A stretch of DNA of 64,000 nt from Komagataeibacter sp. FNDCF1 (GTDB lineage Bacteria; Pseudomonadota; Alphaproteobacteria; Acetobacterales; Acetobacteraceae): the NCBI RefSeq assembly GCF_021295335.1, contig NZ_JAIWOT010000001.1:1181001-1245000 (forward strand), written 5' to 3'. Shown piece by piece: positions 26,828-35,242 of this stretch. Below the pieces are notes generated by a model. The model saw only the letters and a program-made list of their open reading frames with translations. It did no database searches and was not told where the DNA came from. The position numbers and the translations under genes are program-made. The first letter of the stretch is position 1, and every line of letters starts with the position of its first letter.

Positions 26828-28201
26828 CTACGGCTCCGCACCCGTGGAGCCGGGCACGACCACGGGCGCCGCATCATCATGAACCGGCCTGCGGCCCGGG
26901 GCCACGCGCCGGAACCAGGCCACCACCGGCCGCAGGCAGATGCACAGCATGATCAGTGCGGCCACGTCCGCCGCCGCGGCTGCCCCCTCCAGATGCCACG
27001 CCATGGTCATACCATAGACCAGCGGCAGGTAGGTCAGGGTGACGATGATGCGCCCCCTGAGCACCTGCGAAACCTGACCGATCACTGTCAGCAGCGGCTC
27101 CAGCGGCACGACGCCCAGCCCCAGTATCGCACTGCCCAGCATGAGCATGATCAGGGAACGCCCGCCATGCCAGTGCACGTGCAGCATCCATGTCAGCAGG
27201 ATGTTGCCCAGCGCCATCGCAACACCCATCAGCACGATGGAGAACCCCCCGATCATGAGGAAGAGCTTGAGCACGACGCGCTTGATGCCATACCAGTCCT
27301 GTTTTTCGCGCAGGCGGATCAGTTCGGGGTACAACGCGGGCATCATGAGCTGGGCGGGCTTGGCAATCCCCTCGCCAATCTGGCGGGAAACACGGTAGAC
27401 GGCGGCATCAGCCGGTCCCAGCACGCCCCCCACCAGCAGCGTGCCAAACTGGTTGAAGACCGAACCCAGAAGGTGGTTGCAACTGGTCGAGAGCGTAAAG
27501 CGCCATATGCCCGGCGCATCGCCCGGACGCAGCCGGGCAAACAGGCTGAAACCCGACGTGCCACCAGAACGCCGTACAAGCATGCAGCCCAGTGCGGTAC
27601 TGCTGATGAACATGACAAGCTGGGTCATGCTCCAGACCAGAAGGTAATAGTCCAGCCCGAAATGGTGAAAAAAACCGATACCCGAACCGACCGTGCGCAC
27701 CAGCGCGCCCGACAGGTCGGTCAGCATGGTCAGCCAGAAGGAATTGCACAGCCGGAACACCCCGGCCGACCAGCTTGTGTTCATGAACGCGATGGTCAGC
27801 ATGTACAGCATCGCCGCCCCCTGGTCCGCCGCGGGCCAGCCCATGTAGGTGCCAAACAGCACCACCCCCACCGTGCCGACCAGCCAGCCCACGCCACCGC
27901 TCAGGTAATCGGCCCGGATGCAGAACGCCAGCACGCGCGAGAATTCGGCCCGCCTGCCATTGGTGAACGGGTCGGTCCCATAATGCAGCAGCGGCTGCCA
28001 TGACAGCAGATGCGTGGCGGAAGACACCGCGGCCCCGAACGTGGTGACCAGCATGAGCACGCCGAACTGCTGCAGTCCCAGCGCCCGCACGGCCCATGCC
28101 ACATACACGAAACTGCAGATCGCATTGGTCGCGCGCCCGGCGATCAGGAAGCCGGTATTGCCAAAGATACGCTTTAGCGCATCCCGTTCATCAGTGGACA
28201 T
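26828..28201 (-). CDS. Polysaccharide flippase (Wzx/MATE-type membrane protein)
   Basis: 457 residues with about twelve membrane spans. The N-terminus 'GNTGFLIAGRATNAICSFVY' and the 'YRVSRQIGEGIAKPAQLMMP' segment near residues 265-285 are typical of Wzx-like polysaccharide_synt exporters. It should flip lipid-linked sugar units across the inner membrane. It is downstream of an O-antigen ligase-like gene on the same strand (197 bp gap), so the pair probably serves exopolysaccharide or LPS assembly. Confidence 0.8.
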   Translation of the reverse strand: MSTDERDALKRIFGNTGFLIAGRATNAICSFVYVAWAVRALGLQQFGVLMLVTTFGAAVSSATHLLSWQPLLHYGTDPFTNGRRAEFSRVLAFCIRADYLSGGVGWLVGTVGVVLFGTYMGWPAADQGAAMLYMLTIAFMNTSWSAGVFRLCNSFWLTMLTDLSGALVRTVGSGIGFFHHFGLDYYLLVWSMTQLVMFISSTALGCMLVRRSGGTSGFSLFARLRPGDAPGIWRFTLSTSCNHLLGSVFNQFGTLLVGGVLGPADAAVYRVSRQIGEGIAKPAQLMMPALYPELIRLREKQDWYGIKRVVLKLFLMIGGFSIVLMGVAMALGNILLTWMLHVHWHGGRSLIMLMLGSAILGLGVVPLEPLLTVIGQVSQVLRGRIIVTLTYLPLVYGMTMAWHLEGAAAAADVAALIMLCICLRPVVAWFRRVAPGRRPVHDDAAPVVVPGSTGAEP

Positions 28202-28398
28202 GGGCTGTCACACGTACAAAAACCCACGCACAGGCCGGACCCGGACGCGTTTCCTCAAAACAACAGGCGAAAACGATGGCGCAGGCTCCCTTGCTGAAGA
28301 CGGATGCGGGCCGGACCCGACAGACGCGGCCCACGGCGTCCGGCATCAAGGACGCCGCGCCCCACATGGGTCACTTTAATGCGCTCCGGCTGCCGGGG

Positions 28399-29667
28399 CT
28401 AGTCCCTGCCATGCATGTATTGCAACTGAGATGCAACTGGCGACGCCGCCAGCGCCCAGCCGATGGCCATGAGCATCCACCCCGCCGTCGGCTGGGTGAG
28501 CAATGAACTATTGGACTGGACCGGCCAGAAAACCAGCGCCGCCGTCACCCCCAGCATCAGCCGCTGCGGCTCGCGCGCCGCCACCAGCCCCCGCCACACG
28601 GGCAACAGGCAGCATGCGGCCAGGGCGGCAAACAGACCCATTGCGGGCAGTCCCCCCATCGTGCCCATAAGCAGGTAGAAGTTGTGCGGATGCAGGTTGC
28701 AGCCCACGGCCCCTCCATGCGCTCCCTCGGCAATACCCAGCCATGGCAGGCCATGGAAATAGGCCGGATCGGGGCAGGCATGGCGGAAGCCATCGAACCC
28801 CAGCCCGGACCATGGATGGTGCGCGATCATGACCCCCGCGCGGATGAACAGCATGCCGTACGGGCTGTCGGCAAAGTCATGCATATGGGCCATGAAATTC
28901 ACGACCAGCTTGGCATAGGCCTGCGGGGCCAGCAGCGGGGACAGTGCAACGCATCCTGCCCCCAGCACCCCCACCGCCAGCACGGCGGCACGCAGCCGTG
29001 GCACCAGCATGCCGACCACCGCCATGGCGGCCAGCATCTGCAGCAGGGGCATGCGCTGGGCTACCAGCACCATGGTCACCACCAGCCCCAGCAGCATGGA
29101 GGCGGCCAGCAGCCGCCCGCGCCCCCCCACGTGGCCGGACAGCGCGACAAACCGGGGGAACAGGCCCGGCAGCGCCGTCATGACCAGCGCGTGCCCCGCG
29201 CGCGGGGCCCATAATGGCCCCAGCAGCGCGCCGTCCTCCCACCTGCCATAACCCATGAAATTACGTCCGCACAGATACTGCTGCCAGCACCCTGCAACCA
29301 GCCACAGCGCAACCAGGCCATAAGCCCGCGCCAGCGCCAGCCGCACGGCAGGCGACGGCAGGACCCATACCTGCAATGCCGCGACAAACAGGAAATACCG
29401 CCCGAAGCCCATCGACTGCAGAAGGGCATGCCCGCCTTGCGCAAGGCCGGAACACAGCATGATGTCACCCCACAGCATGGCCGCCACCGCCACCCATGCC
29501 TGCCGGAGCCAGCACCAGTGGCGGCACAGTACGCTATGGGCCATGAACAGGATGGCCACCGCCGTCACCACGATTTCCGCCGGTGCCAGCGCATAGAGCA
29601 GCAGCAGCGGCATGGGCAGCACCAGGCCGGTCGCAATCCGTAGCATCCATCGCTCAACGCGCTGCAT
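28399..29667 (-). CDS. O-antigen ligase/polymerase-like membrane protein (Wzy_C)
   Basis: About 422 residues from the ATG at 29667 (MQRVERWMLR), strongly hydrophobic, with the family's large periplasmic loop: 'MIAHHPWSGLGFDGFRHACP' and 'GGAVGCNLHPHNFYLLMG', where the H-P-H-N motif is characteristic of O-antigen ligases and Wzy-type polymerases. It acts in the inner membrane on lipid-linked glycans. The flippase follows downstream. Confidence 0.8.
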   Translation of the reverse strand: MQRVERWMLRIATGLVLPMPLLLLYALAPAEIVVTAVAILFMAHSVLCRHWCWLRQAWVAVAAMLWGDIMLCSGLAQGGHALLQSMGFGRYFLFVAALQVWVLPSPAVRLALARAYGLVALWLVAGCWQQYLCGRNFMGYGRWEDGALLGPLWAPRAGHALVMTALPGLFPRFVALSGHVGGRGRLLAASMLLGLVVTMVLVAQRMPLLQMLAAMAVVGMLVPRLRAAVLAVGVLGAGCVALSPLLAPQAYAKLVVNFMAHMHDFADSPYGMLFIRAGVMIAHHPWSGLGFDGFRHACPDPAYFHGLPWLGIAEGAHGGAVGCNLHPHNFYLLMGTMGGLPAMGLFAALAACCLLPVWRGLVAAREPQRLMLGVTAALVFWPVQSNSSLLTQPTAGWMLMAIGWALAASPVASQLQYMHGRD

Positions 29668-29908
29668 CAGTCCCGTCTCCCACCCGCGACAGGACGGGTC
29701 CGCCACCCGTGCGCGCGGCGCCTGTCCTGCCAGCGATCCTGCCGGGTTGGCAACCCCTGCGCCCCTTTTCATCAAATCTGTATCGCGCTGCTGTATGGGA
29801 ACGCGAATTCTCTCGGCCTCATCCCGCCGGTCCGCTTATACTGAAGCAGATCGTGACCACCCGGACCGCCGACCTGCGCCCATGGCGCGGGTCCGGCCCC
29901 ACAGCAGG

Positions 29909-31084
29909 ATGACGGAACGTGCGGCGATGCTAGATCACAGGGCGGGACTAGTGGCCATAGCGGTGCTGGGGCTCGTTCTTACCGCCTGTACGGCTGCACC
30001 CACGGCCACCATCCGCGGCCCGACAGTGGCGGGACAGCCACGCATCTACACGGCGCCCGGCACGCCGGATGACCCCTGGGGGCCTTACATACAGGAAGCC
30101 GCCACCCGCTTTGCGGTTCCGTCTCCGTGGATCCGTGCGGTCATGCAGCAGGAATCAGGTGGCAGGCAGTATCTGGATGGGCAACTGACAACATCGGACG
30201 CCGGTGCAATGGGGCTTATGCAACTGATGCCCGAAACCTATGCCGACATGCAGGCGCAGTACGCGCTGGGAAGCGATGGTTACGAACCGCATGACAATAT
30301 CATGGCCGGCACCGCCTATATCCGCCAGATGTATGACCGTTTCGGCTCACCGGATTTTCTGGCCGCCTATAATGCCGGCCCCGACCGGGTCCAGGCATGG
30401 CGCCTGAACGGTGAACCGCTCCCCGCCGAGACCATCGCATATGTCGCGGCCATTACCCCCGGCCTGGGCGCCGACCAGCCCACAGGGCATGCAGGCCAAC
30501 CGTCCATGGGGGCCATGATGCTGGCCCGGACGGATGCGACGGAGGGGAATACCGCCTATGTGCCGCCTGCCGTCCCCACGCCCCTGTCCCGTACGGCGGA
30601 CGGGTGCCTGCGCGATGCCGATGCCGCCTATGATCCGGGTGCACCATGCCTGATGGACCGGGATACGCCCCATGACGGCGCGGGAGACGGTATGCCGCAA
30701 ACCGCATCCGCAGGCACCGGACCGGGCACGGCACGTGATGCCGTGCTGCCCGACGGGGCCGTGCCTGCCACGGTTGCGGATATGGCGCCCTCCCCTGCCG
30801 TTGTCCAGGCCGTGCGGTACACCGTTCCCGATGCCGGGAGCTGGGCATTACAGGTTGGCGCGTTTTCCACCAATGCCGAAGCCCGGCACGCACTGGATAC
30901 GACACGCGCGCTGCTTGGCGTTGCGCAACAGCCGCTGGCGGCGGTGGTCATGCCGGTTGCAACCGGAACGGGGGTCCTTTACCGCGCGCGCCTGCTCGGC
31001 CTTGGCGCGGCTACCGCGTCACAAGCGTGCCAGACCCTGCATGCCCATGCCATGGCCTGCCTTGCCGTACCCGCCCATACCTGA
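29909..31084 (+). CDS. Lytic transglycosylase lipoprotein with SPOR domain
   Basis: 391 residues from the ATG at 29909. A lipobox 'LVLTACTAAP' puts the mature Cys near residue 27. The SLT domain (about residues 55-185) has 'WIRAVMQQESGGRQYL' with the catalytic Glu and 'SDAGAMGLMQLMPETY' and 'AAYNAGPDRVQAW'. A C-terminal SPOR-like domain (last 80 residues, 'WALQVGAFSTNAEARHAL') should bind denuded glycan at division sites. An upstream frame to 29612 lacks lipoprotein features. Confidence 0.85.
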   Translation: MTERAAMLDHRAGLVAIAVLGLVLTACTAAPTATIRGPTVAGQPRIYTAPGTPDDPWGPYIQEAATRFAVPSPWIRAVMQQESGGRQYLDGQLTTSDAGAMGLMQLMPETYADMQAQYALGSDGYEPHDNIMAGTAYIRQMYDRFGSPDFLAAYNAGPDRVQAWRLNGEPLPAETIAYVAAITPGLGADQPTGHAGQPSMGAMMLARTDATEGNTAYVPPAVPTPLSRTADGCLRDADAAYDPGAPCLMDRDTPHDGAGDGMPQTASAGTGPGTARDAVLPDGAVPATVADMAPSPAVVQAVRYTVPDAGSWALQVGAFSTNAEARHALDTTRALLGVAQQPLAAVVMPVATGTGVLYRARLLGLGAATASQACQTLHAHAMACLAVPAHT

Positions 31085-31178
31085 CTGTGTGGCGGGATCG
31101 CGTGACATGTTTTTTCGCAACCTTCCCACCCTGTTCCCGCTTGTTCCGATGTACCCGTTACAGACCGGAGCGATAAGC

Positions 31179-31400
31179 ATGCAAAAACCCGTACGAATCC
31201 TTGCGGCCCTGTCCCTGCTAGCCGGCCTGGCGGCCTGCATGGGGCCGCCGCCGCATGGACATGGCGGACCGGATGGGGGGCCGGGCGGGGGTGGATACGG
31301 TGGCGGTCCGGCAGGCGGCGGATATGGTGGCGCAATGGGTGGACCGGGCGGACCCGGTGGCGGTGGCCCAGGCGGCATGGGCGGGCCAGGTGGCCCCTGA
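31179..31400 (+). CDS. Small Gly-rich lipoprotein
   Basis: 73 residues: 'MQKPVRILAALSLLAGLAAC' is a lipoprotein signal with Cys at residue 20, followed by a Gly/Pro-rich tail ('GGYGGGPAGGGYGGAMGGPG'). No known function. First of a run of very small exported or membrane proteins transcribed in the same direction. Confidence 0.6.
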   Translation: MQKPVRILAALSLLAGLAACMGPPPHGHGGPDGGPGGGGYGGGPAGGGYGGAMGGPGGPGGGGPGGMGGPGGP

Positions 31401-31566
31401 TTCATGGGGCCGGGATTGTGGCAGCCCCACCTGTGACAATGCCGGGTTCGTGATCGAAAAATGGGTGGGAAATCGCTTTTTTCTTCCTTCCCATCCTGTT
31501 GCCTGCCTGCGCCCCTCCCATATCTGGGGGGTCCGGCCGACCTTTCATGCCGGGCAGGAGGTTGCC

Positions 31567-31701
31567 ATGACAACTATGGGAACACGTTATCGCACATCTG
31601 GCGGACCTGAGCGGTCTTCAGCCATCAGGGCAATGGATCTTGTCGGAATCGGCATGGTTCTTCTGACCCTGGTGCTCTGGCTGTCTCTGGCCTTCTGGTA
31701 A
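31567..31701 (+). CDS. Tiny single-span membrane protein
   Basis: 44 residues from an ATG seven bases after AGGAGG. The C-terminal half is one membrane span ('LVGIGMVLLTLVLWLSLAFW'). No family recognised. Confidence 0.6.
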   Translation: MTTMGTRYRTSGGPERSSAIRAMDLVGIGMVLLTLVLWLSLAFW

Positions 31702-31734
31702 AGGCTGTTCATCCACGCCTGCATGGAGGGTAAA

Positions 31735-31875
31735 ATGTTCATGCACAATACAATGCGACGCCTGAATCTTGCGGGTGCATACCGTGAAGGGCGCCTGGGA
31801 AACTGGGATATCACGGGACCTGCCATCATCGCTGCCGCCTTTGCCGCGGCAACCGCGCTTATCTTCCTTCTATGA
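31735..31875 (+). CDS. Tiny single-span membrane protein
   Basis: 46 residues, ATG at 31735 after TGGAGGG. N-terminal half polar ('LNLAGAYREGRLGNWDI'), C-terminal half a membrane span ('AIIAAAFAAATALIFLL'). It sits 33 bp behind the previous tiny gene and directly before a terminator, so the two likely share a transcript. Confidence 0.55.
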   Translation: MFMHNTMRRLNLAGAYREGRLGNWDITGPAIIAAAFAAATALIFLL

Positions 31876-31885
31876 CCACACGGAA

Positions 31886-31916
31886 GGAAAGCCCGCCCCT
31901 GCCGGGCTTTCCTTTT
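31886..31916 (+). terminator. Rho-independent terminator
   Basis: A perfect 10-bp stem GGAAAGCCCG/CGGGCTTTCC with a 7-base loop, followed by TTTT, 10 bp after the preceding stop. Confidence 0.85.
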
Positions 31917-31992
31917 CCGTCCGACATTTGTAGGCTCGGGACCTGATGACCGGACTGATGAGCGGCCCGGTCATTCCTCAATCGAGGACCGC

Positions 31993-32178
31993 ATGCGCCC
32001 GTTCCCTGCCCTTTTCCTTGCCCTTGCCATCGTGTTTGGTCTGGATGCCTGTGCCGATCATGATCCGCGCATGGACCGTAATGCGCGCGCGACATACGAC
32101 CATGGCAACGGCGGCCCGCAGGGCGGCTGGGGCAGCCTGGGTGGCGGATGGGGTGGACCGGGGGACATGGGCTGGTAG
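31993..32178 (+). CDS. Small lipoprotein-like exported protein
   Basis: 61 residues with an N-terminal hydrophobic signal and a lipobox-like 'FGLDAC' (Cys near residue 20), followed by a Gly/Trp-rich tail. Similar layout to the lipoprotein at 31179. Function unknown. Confidence 0.55.
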   Translation: MRPFPALFLALAIVFGLDACADHDPRMDRNARATYDHGNGGPQGGWGSLGGGWGGPGDMGW

Positions 32179-32307
32179 CCTGCCCGCTGTTAGTCCCTGC
32201 AATTCCTAAATAATTTATCATCCGGCTGACACAAATTGTTAGCTGTCGGACATGTTTCCGATACGCGGCCGTTTTTAATATCGCCTCTCATTCAAAATAG
32301 TGGAGGC

Positions 32308-32427
32308 ATGATGAAAAAGATCGTTTTCCTGGGGCTGGCGCTGCTGGCGGCAGTTGTCGTGAGCTATCCCACCATAAGCAACGCCCATCATGCCCTGCGG
32401 GAATCGACCATTTTCGACCAGAAATAG
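32308..32427 (+). CDS. Tiny exported protein
   Basis: 39 residues after a GGAGG ribosome-binding site: 'MMKKIVFLGLALLAAVVVSY' then a short polar tail, likely cleaved near 'SNA'. No family recognised. Confidence 0.5.
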   Translation: MMKKIVFLGLALLAAVVVSYPTISNAHHALRESTIFDQK

Positions 32428-32506
32428 CCTTTGGGCAGTCCACGCCATACAGCCTGCAACGTCCGTTGCCTGTGGGCGTGATATTGATATTCAAGGAAGA
32501 CTGGCC

Positions 32507-32827
32507 ATGCCCAGAACGACCCTGCTCCTGTTTACCTGCATGCTGGGCGCCTTTACCGCCAGCATACCGGCAGGGGCCCGGACACATCGTATGACCGTAA
32601 CGACACACCCCCATTCCCATACGCACATCAATACAGAAATGGGCCATATAGGCGGCTATACACTCATTATTGACGAAAACAGCAGCGAATATCACAACAT
32701 AGACGCAAAATGCGCAGCCCAGGGGCTGGGAAACGTTTCCTCGCAATCCGCGACCGTAGGGGTAAGCCAGGGATCACGACGCAATTTTTATGCCCATTGC
32801 ATGGTCCAGAACGGCGCCTGGCGATAG
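32507..32827 (+). CDS. Small exported His-rich protein
   Basis: 106 residues with a signal peptide ending near 'PAGA' and a mature region containing 'THPHSHTHINTEMGH' (possible metal binding) and two Cys residues. AAGGAAG precedes the ATG. Function unknown. Confidence 0.55.
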   Translation: MPRTTLLLFTCMLGAFTASIPAGARTHRMTVTTHPHSHTHINTEMGHIGGYTLIIDENSSEYHNIDAKCAAQGLGNVSSQSATVGVSQGSRRNFYAHCMVQNGAWR

Positions 32828-32937
32828 GGAACAGCCGTTGCAGGAAAGGCCGTTACCGCGAATTTTTCACTCCGGACAGGCATCGCCACAACGCCTGCCT
32901 CCGCCCTGCGTTGTGGCTGCACCCACGGGAGGCCCAC

Positions 32938-33099
32938 ATGCGATATCCGACCAGACTCTTTGCCGCCACCATGCTGGCCCTGACCATGGCCGGGTGCCAT
33001 CATACCGACCGGAATCACCCGCTCTACTGGCACGAGCAGGAAAACCGGGATCATAACCCGCAGCAGCACTGGAGCCGTGGCCCCCATATCGATCACTGA
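32938..33099 (+). CDS. Small His-rich lipoprotein
   Basis: 53 residues: signal 'MRYPTRLFAATMLALTMAGC' with the lipobox Cys at residue 20, then a short His/Asn/Gln-rich tail. GGGAGG lies about six bases before the ATG. Function unknown. Confidence 0.55.
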   Translation: MRYPTRLFAATMLALTMAGCHHTDRNHPLYWHEQENRDHNPQQHWSRGPHIDH

Positions 33100-33238
33100 T
33101 ACAGCGTGCTGGCAGGGACTGTTCGCATAAAGATGGTATAAAAATATTTATTGTAAGGGTTTTTTCATAAAAATACCTTTTTTGTGAATATCGGCCCGTT
33201 CCGGGTCATGCCACGATAGCGCAAAAGGGAGGATACAC

Positions 33239-33478
33239 ATGGCCTGCATTGATAAGCGCCATCTGCCACATTACAATGACCTTGCATTGATGGATAATTT
33301 ACATCCACGCAAGCTTGCGCCTGAATCCGGTATTTACAAATGCCAGACATGTGGCCACGAAACCGTTGCCTTCAAGGGACATCCCCTCCCCCCCGAGCAC
33401 GCATTCAAGCATGATGACGGCATGCCGACCCTGTGGTGCCTGGTCGCCTCCGCACAACAGGTCCATCCCGATCTGTAA
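33239..33478 (+). CDS. Small CxxC protein of the 'GIYKCQTCGHE' type
   Basis: 79 residues, ATG at 33239 after GGGAGG. The core 'SGIYKCQTCGHETVAFKGHP' followed by 'LPPEH' and a C-terminal 'TLWCLVAS' resembles small uncharacterised single-CxxC proteins. It is a clear paralogue of the gene at 47921 in the prophage, which has GIYRCMTCGHE and LPPE at the same places. Probably part of an older prophage remnant. Confidence 0.6.
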   Translation: MACIDKRHLPHYNDLALMDNLHPRKLAPESGIYKCQTCGHETVAFKGHPLPPEHAFKHDDGMPTLWCLVASAQQVHPDL

Positions 33479-33765
33479 TGATTTTCCATCCCGAAATATC
33501 AGGAGGCTTTACGCGACAGGCTGCCGCCGTATTTCAAAAGGTGGCAGCCCACAATCCTGTCAATATATTATCGCAAATACGCTCCGGCCCACCACACGGA
33601 ACCTGCATCGCCCGCCCCCAAGGGCGGATGAGCCAGCACGGATGCTGCAGGGCAACCCGGAATTGCAGAAAATGATACGCGGTATATTATGGGCGGAATA
33701 CGCAACCGTCCGCCCTTTATGGCCACTTCCGACAAGGAGGCTGGCCTCCCCAGCCAAGGTCGCCC

Positions 33766-33957
33766 ATGCCCTACAGCACAGAAGACGTGGAACGCCTGGC
33801 GGAAAAAATATTCAGGCTGCATTATCCGAACAGACCGTGGAGCAGCCGGATTACGGTTATGAAGTGCCCGTCCGGATCAGCCGGCGATGATGCCACGCCT
33901 GCCGAGCAAACGCATTTCCGTGCGCTCGCGCGGGAACAGCTGGAAAGACCGCTGTAA
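33766..33957 (+). CDS. Hypothetical small protein, likely prophage remnant
   Basis: 63 residues beginning MPYSTEDVERLAEKIFRLHY. No clear ribosome-binding site close to the ATG. The C-terminus 'ALAREQLERPL' resembles a truncated reading-frame end at 46165-46200 in the prophage ('AQAQEQLERLL'), so relatives of this gene may belong to this phage group. Confidence 0.4.
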   Translation: MPYSTEDVERLAEKIFRLHYPNRPWSSRITVMKCPSGSAGDDATPAEQTHFRALAREQLERPL

Positions 33958-34077
33958 ACATTACCTTCCTCCATCAAACAATGGGCACCGCAACCAGCAT
34001 CGTGCCAATGGCAGAAGTATTGGCGCGGCTACTGCATGGTGACAGGCGTCAGAACATGACAGCCTGTTTTCATCCTT

Positions 34078-34455
34078 TCAGCCGATATGCAGGACTGCAT
34101 GCGCGATAACCCGGCCAGGACGGGCAACGGGAGTTTCATCCAACATCGCGGGAACATCCTTTTGCTGATTCTCAGGCACATCCTGGCCTGTGAAATCGGA
34201 AAATGGGGCATCACAACACGTTACGATAAACCGAAATCTGTTTCCTTCGCTGCCGTTCAATGCGTCGTAACTGCCATCGGGATTGACTGACAACACGACA
34301 GACGCTTCTGGCACGGGCACATCAATGATGCCTCTGCCCACGGGGGTGATTAAAGGCCGATGGATCAGGGTCCGGAGGGCCCACCCTTCAATTGCCAGAA
34401 GCATCCGCCCACGGGCGGTCCAGGCTGTCACGCCTATAACGCCGATGATCTGCAT
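34078..34455 (-). CDS. Hypothetical protein in prophage remnant
   Basis: About 125 residues from an ATG at 34455. No recognised domain. It overlaps the small gene at 34388-34516 in another frame, so either the start lies further in or the frame is decayed. Confidence 0.3.
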   Translation of the reverse strand: MQIIGVIGVTAWTARGRMLLAIEGWALRTLIHRPLITPVGRGIIDVPVPEASVVLSVNPDGSYDALNGSEGNRFRFIVTCCDAPFSDFTGQDVPENQQKDVPAMLDETPVARPGRVIAHAVLHIG

Positions 34456-34516
34456 GTTCCGTGACCCACGCCACAGCGGATTGCACCCCGGTAACGCCAA
34501 ACGCCACCCAGATCAT
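34388..34516 (-). CDS. Tiny phage-type membrane protein, paralogue of 36379-36501
   Basis: 42 residues starting MIWVAFGVTGVQSAVAWVTE; the prophage gene at 36501 starts MIWVALGIIGAQSALGWVIY. The DNA either side of the start is also similar (compare 34,490-34,590 with 36,480-36,580). This is evidence that a related prophage once lay here. Confidence 0.5.
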   Translation of the reverse strand: MIWVAFGVTGVQSAVAWVTEHADHRRYRRDSLDRPWADASGN

Positions 34517-34610
34517 TTCATCCGCCCCTGCCACCAGCAGTCCTGCGTAAATACGATGGACAGGTAACCCACATGCCACTGCCCGCACCCGGCTCGAAGC
34601 CAAAGTGAGC

Positions 34611-34655
34611 CGGGCGCTGCATATCGGGACAAAAGTCGATACAGAAACCCCGTAA
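34611..34655 (+). pseudogene. Integrase C-terminal tail relic
   Basis: The reading 'RALHIGTKVDTETP' plus stop resembles the end of the integrase at 59847 ('MLHVGTKVGTQPP' plus stop). The similarity ends just to the left, so only the last few codons of an earlier integrase survive directly before the left att repeat. Confidence 0.6.
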
Positions 34656-34761
34656 AGACAGCGGTTTTTGTGCGTGGTAACATCTAGACGGCGGCGGAAT
34701 ACCTAGCTAAACAGACCCTATGGAGAGGTGGCCGAGCGGTTGAAGGCAGCGGTCTTGAAAA
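34655..34761 (+). repeat. Left attachment repeat (attL) with 5' half of tRNA-Ser
   Basis: These 107 bases are identical to 59847-59953. They contain the region upstream of tRNA-Ser and its first 40 bases (from 34722), ending in the anticodon loop at TTGAAAA, after which the sequence departs from a tRNA. The crossover therefore lies in or before the anticodon region. Confidence 0.9.
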
Positions 34762-34952
34762 TCTCCGCCACTCTCCAATAAAATTCGAAAATCATTTATT
34801 ATCAATGCATTGATGTGCGTTCATATTCCGCATGCAACGCCCTATTCCTGCCTTTCCGCACAGCATGTCGGCACAAAAAGCGGCACAGCAATCGATGCTG
34901 ATCACCTGCCAGATTGCGGGTGGCTCTTGGTCATTGCTTGGCATGTTTTTTG

Positions 34953-34981
34953 TTGAAAGTGATACCTCATATCAGTATCAT
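34953..34981 (+). promoter_or_regulatory. Predicted hicAB promoter and operator
   Basis: TTGAAA (34953-34958) and TATCAT (34976-34981) are spaced by 17 bp. An inverted repeat GATAC-N9-GTATC overlaps the -10, a likely binding site for HicB. The expected start of transcription falls at or next to the hicA ATG at 34988, so the mRNA may be leaderless. Confidence 0.45.
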
Positions 34982-34987
34982 TCCTGC

Positions 34988-35242
34988 ATGAAAGCCAAGC
35001 ACCGCCGTACCCTCGAACTGATCTTCAAACGGCCTGTCTCTGGCAACGTCGCATGGAGCGACATTGAAGCCCTGTTCGTCTCGCTTGGCGCCGAGGTGTC
35101 GGAACGCGAAGGCTCGCGCATTGGCGTCGTACTGTTCGGGGAAATCAGGGTCTTTCACCGCCCTCACCCCAAACCGGATACGGACAAGGGTGCGGTGGCA
35201 TCGGTACGGAAATGGCTGGAGCAGAACGGAGTTACGCCATGA
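34988..35242 (+). CDS. hicA: HicA-type mRNA interferase toxin
   Basis: 84 residues: 'MKAKHRRTLELIFKRPVSGN' then 'VAWSDIEALFVSLGAEVSER', 'RIGVVLFGEIRVFHRPHPKP' and 'AVASVRKWLEQNGV', the double-stranded RNA-binding-like HicA fold, with the catalytic His in 'VFHRPHP'. HicA cleaves mRNA. Its stop overlaps the hicB start (ATGA), as usual for the pair. Located beside attL, the toxin-antitoxin pair may stabilise the prophage. Confidence 0.88.
   Translation: MKAKHRRTLELIFKRPVSGNVAWSDIEALFVSLGAEVSEREGSRIGVVLFGEIRVFHRPHPKPDTDKGAVASVRKWLEQNGVTP

Noticed and set aside
34722-34768. Second tRNA-Ser gene at the left repeat
   Set aside because: Only the first 40 bases match; the anticodon stem, variable arm, T-arm and acceptor end are missing.
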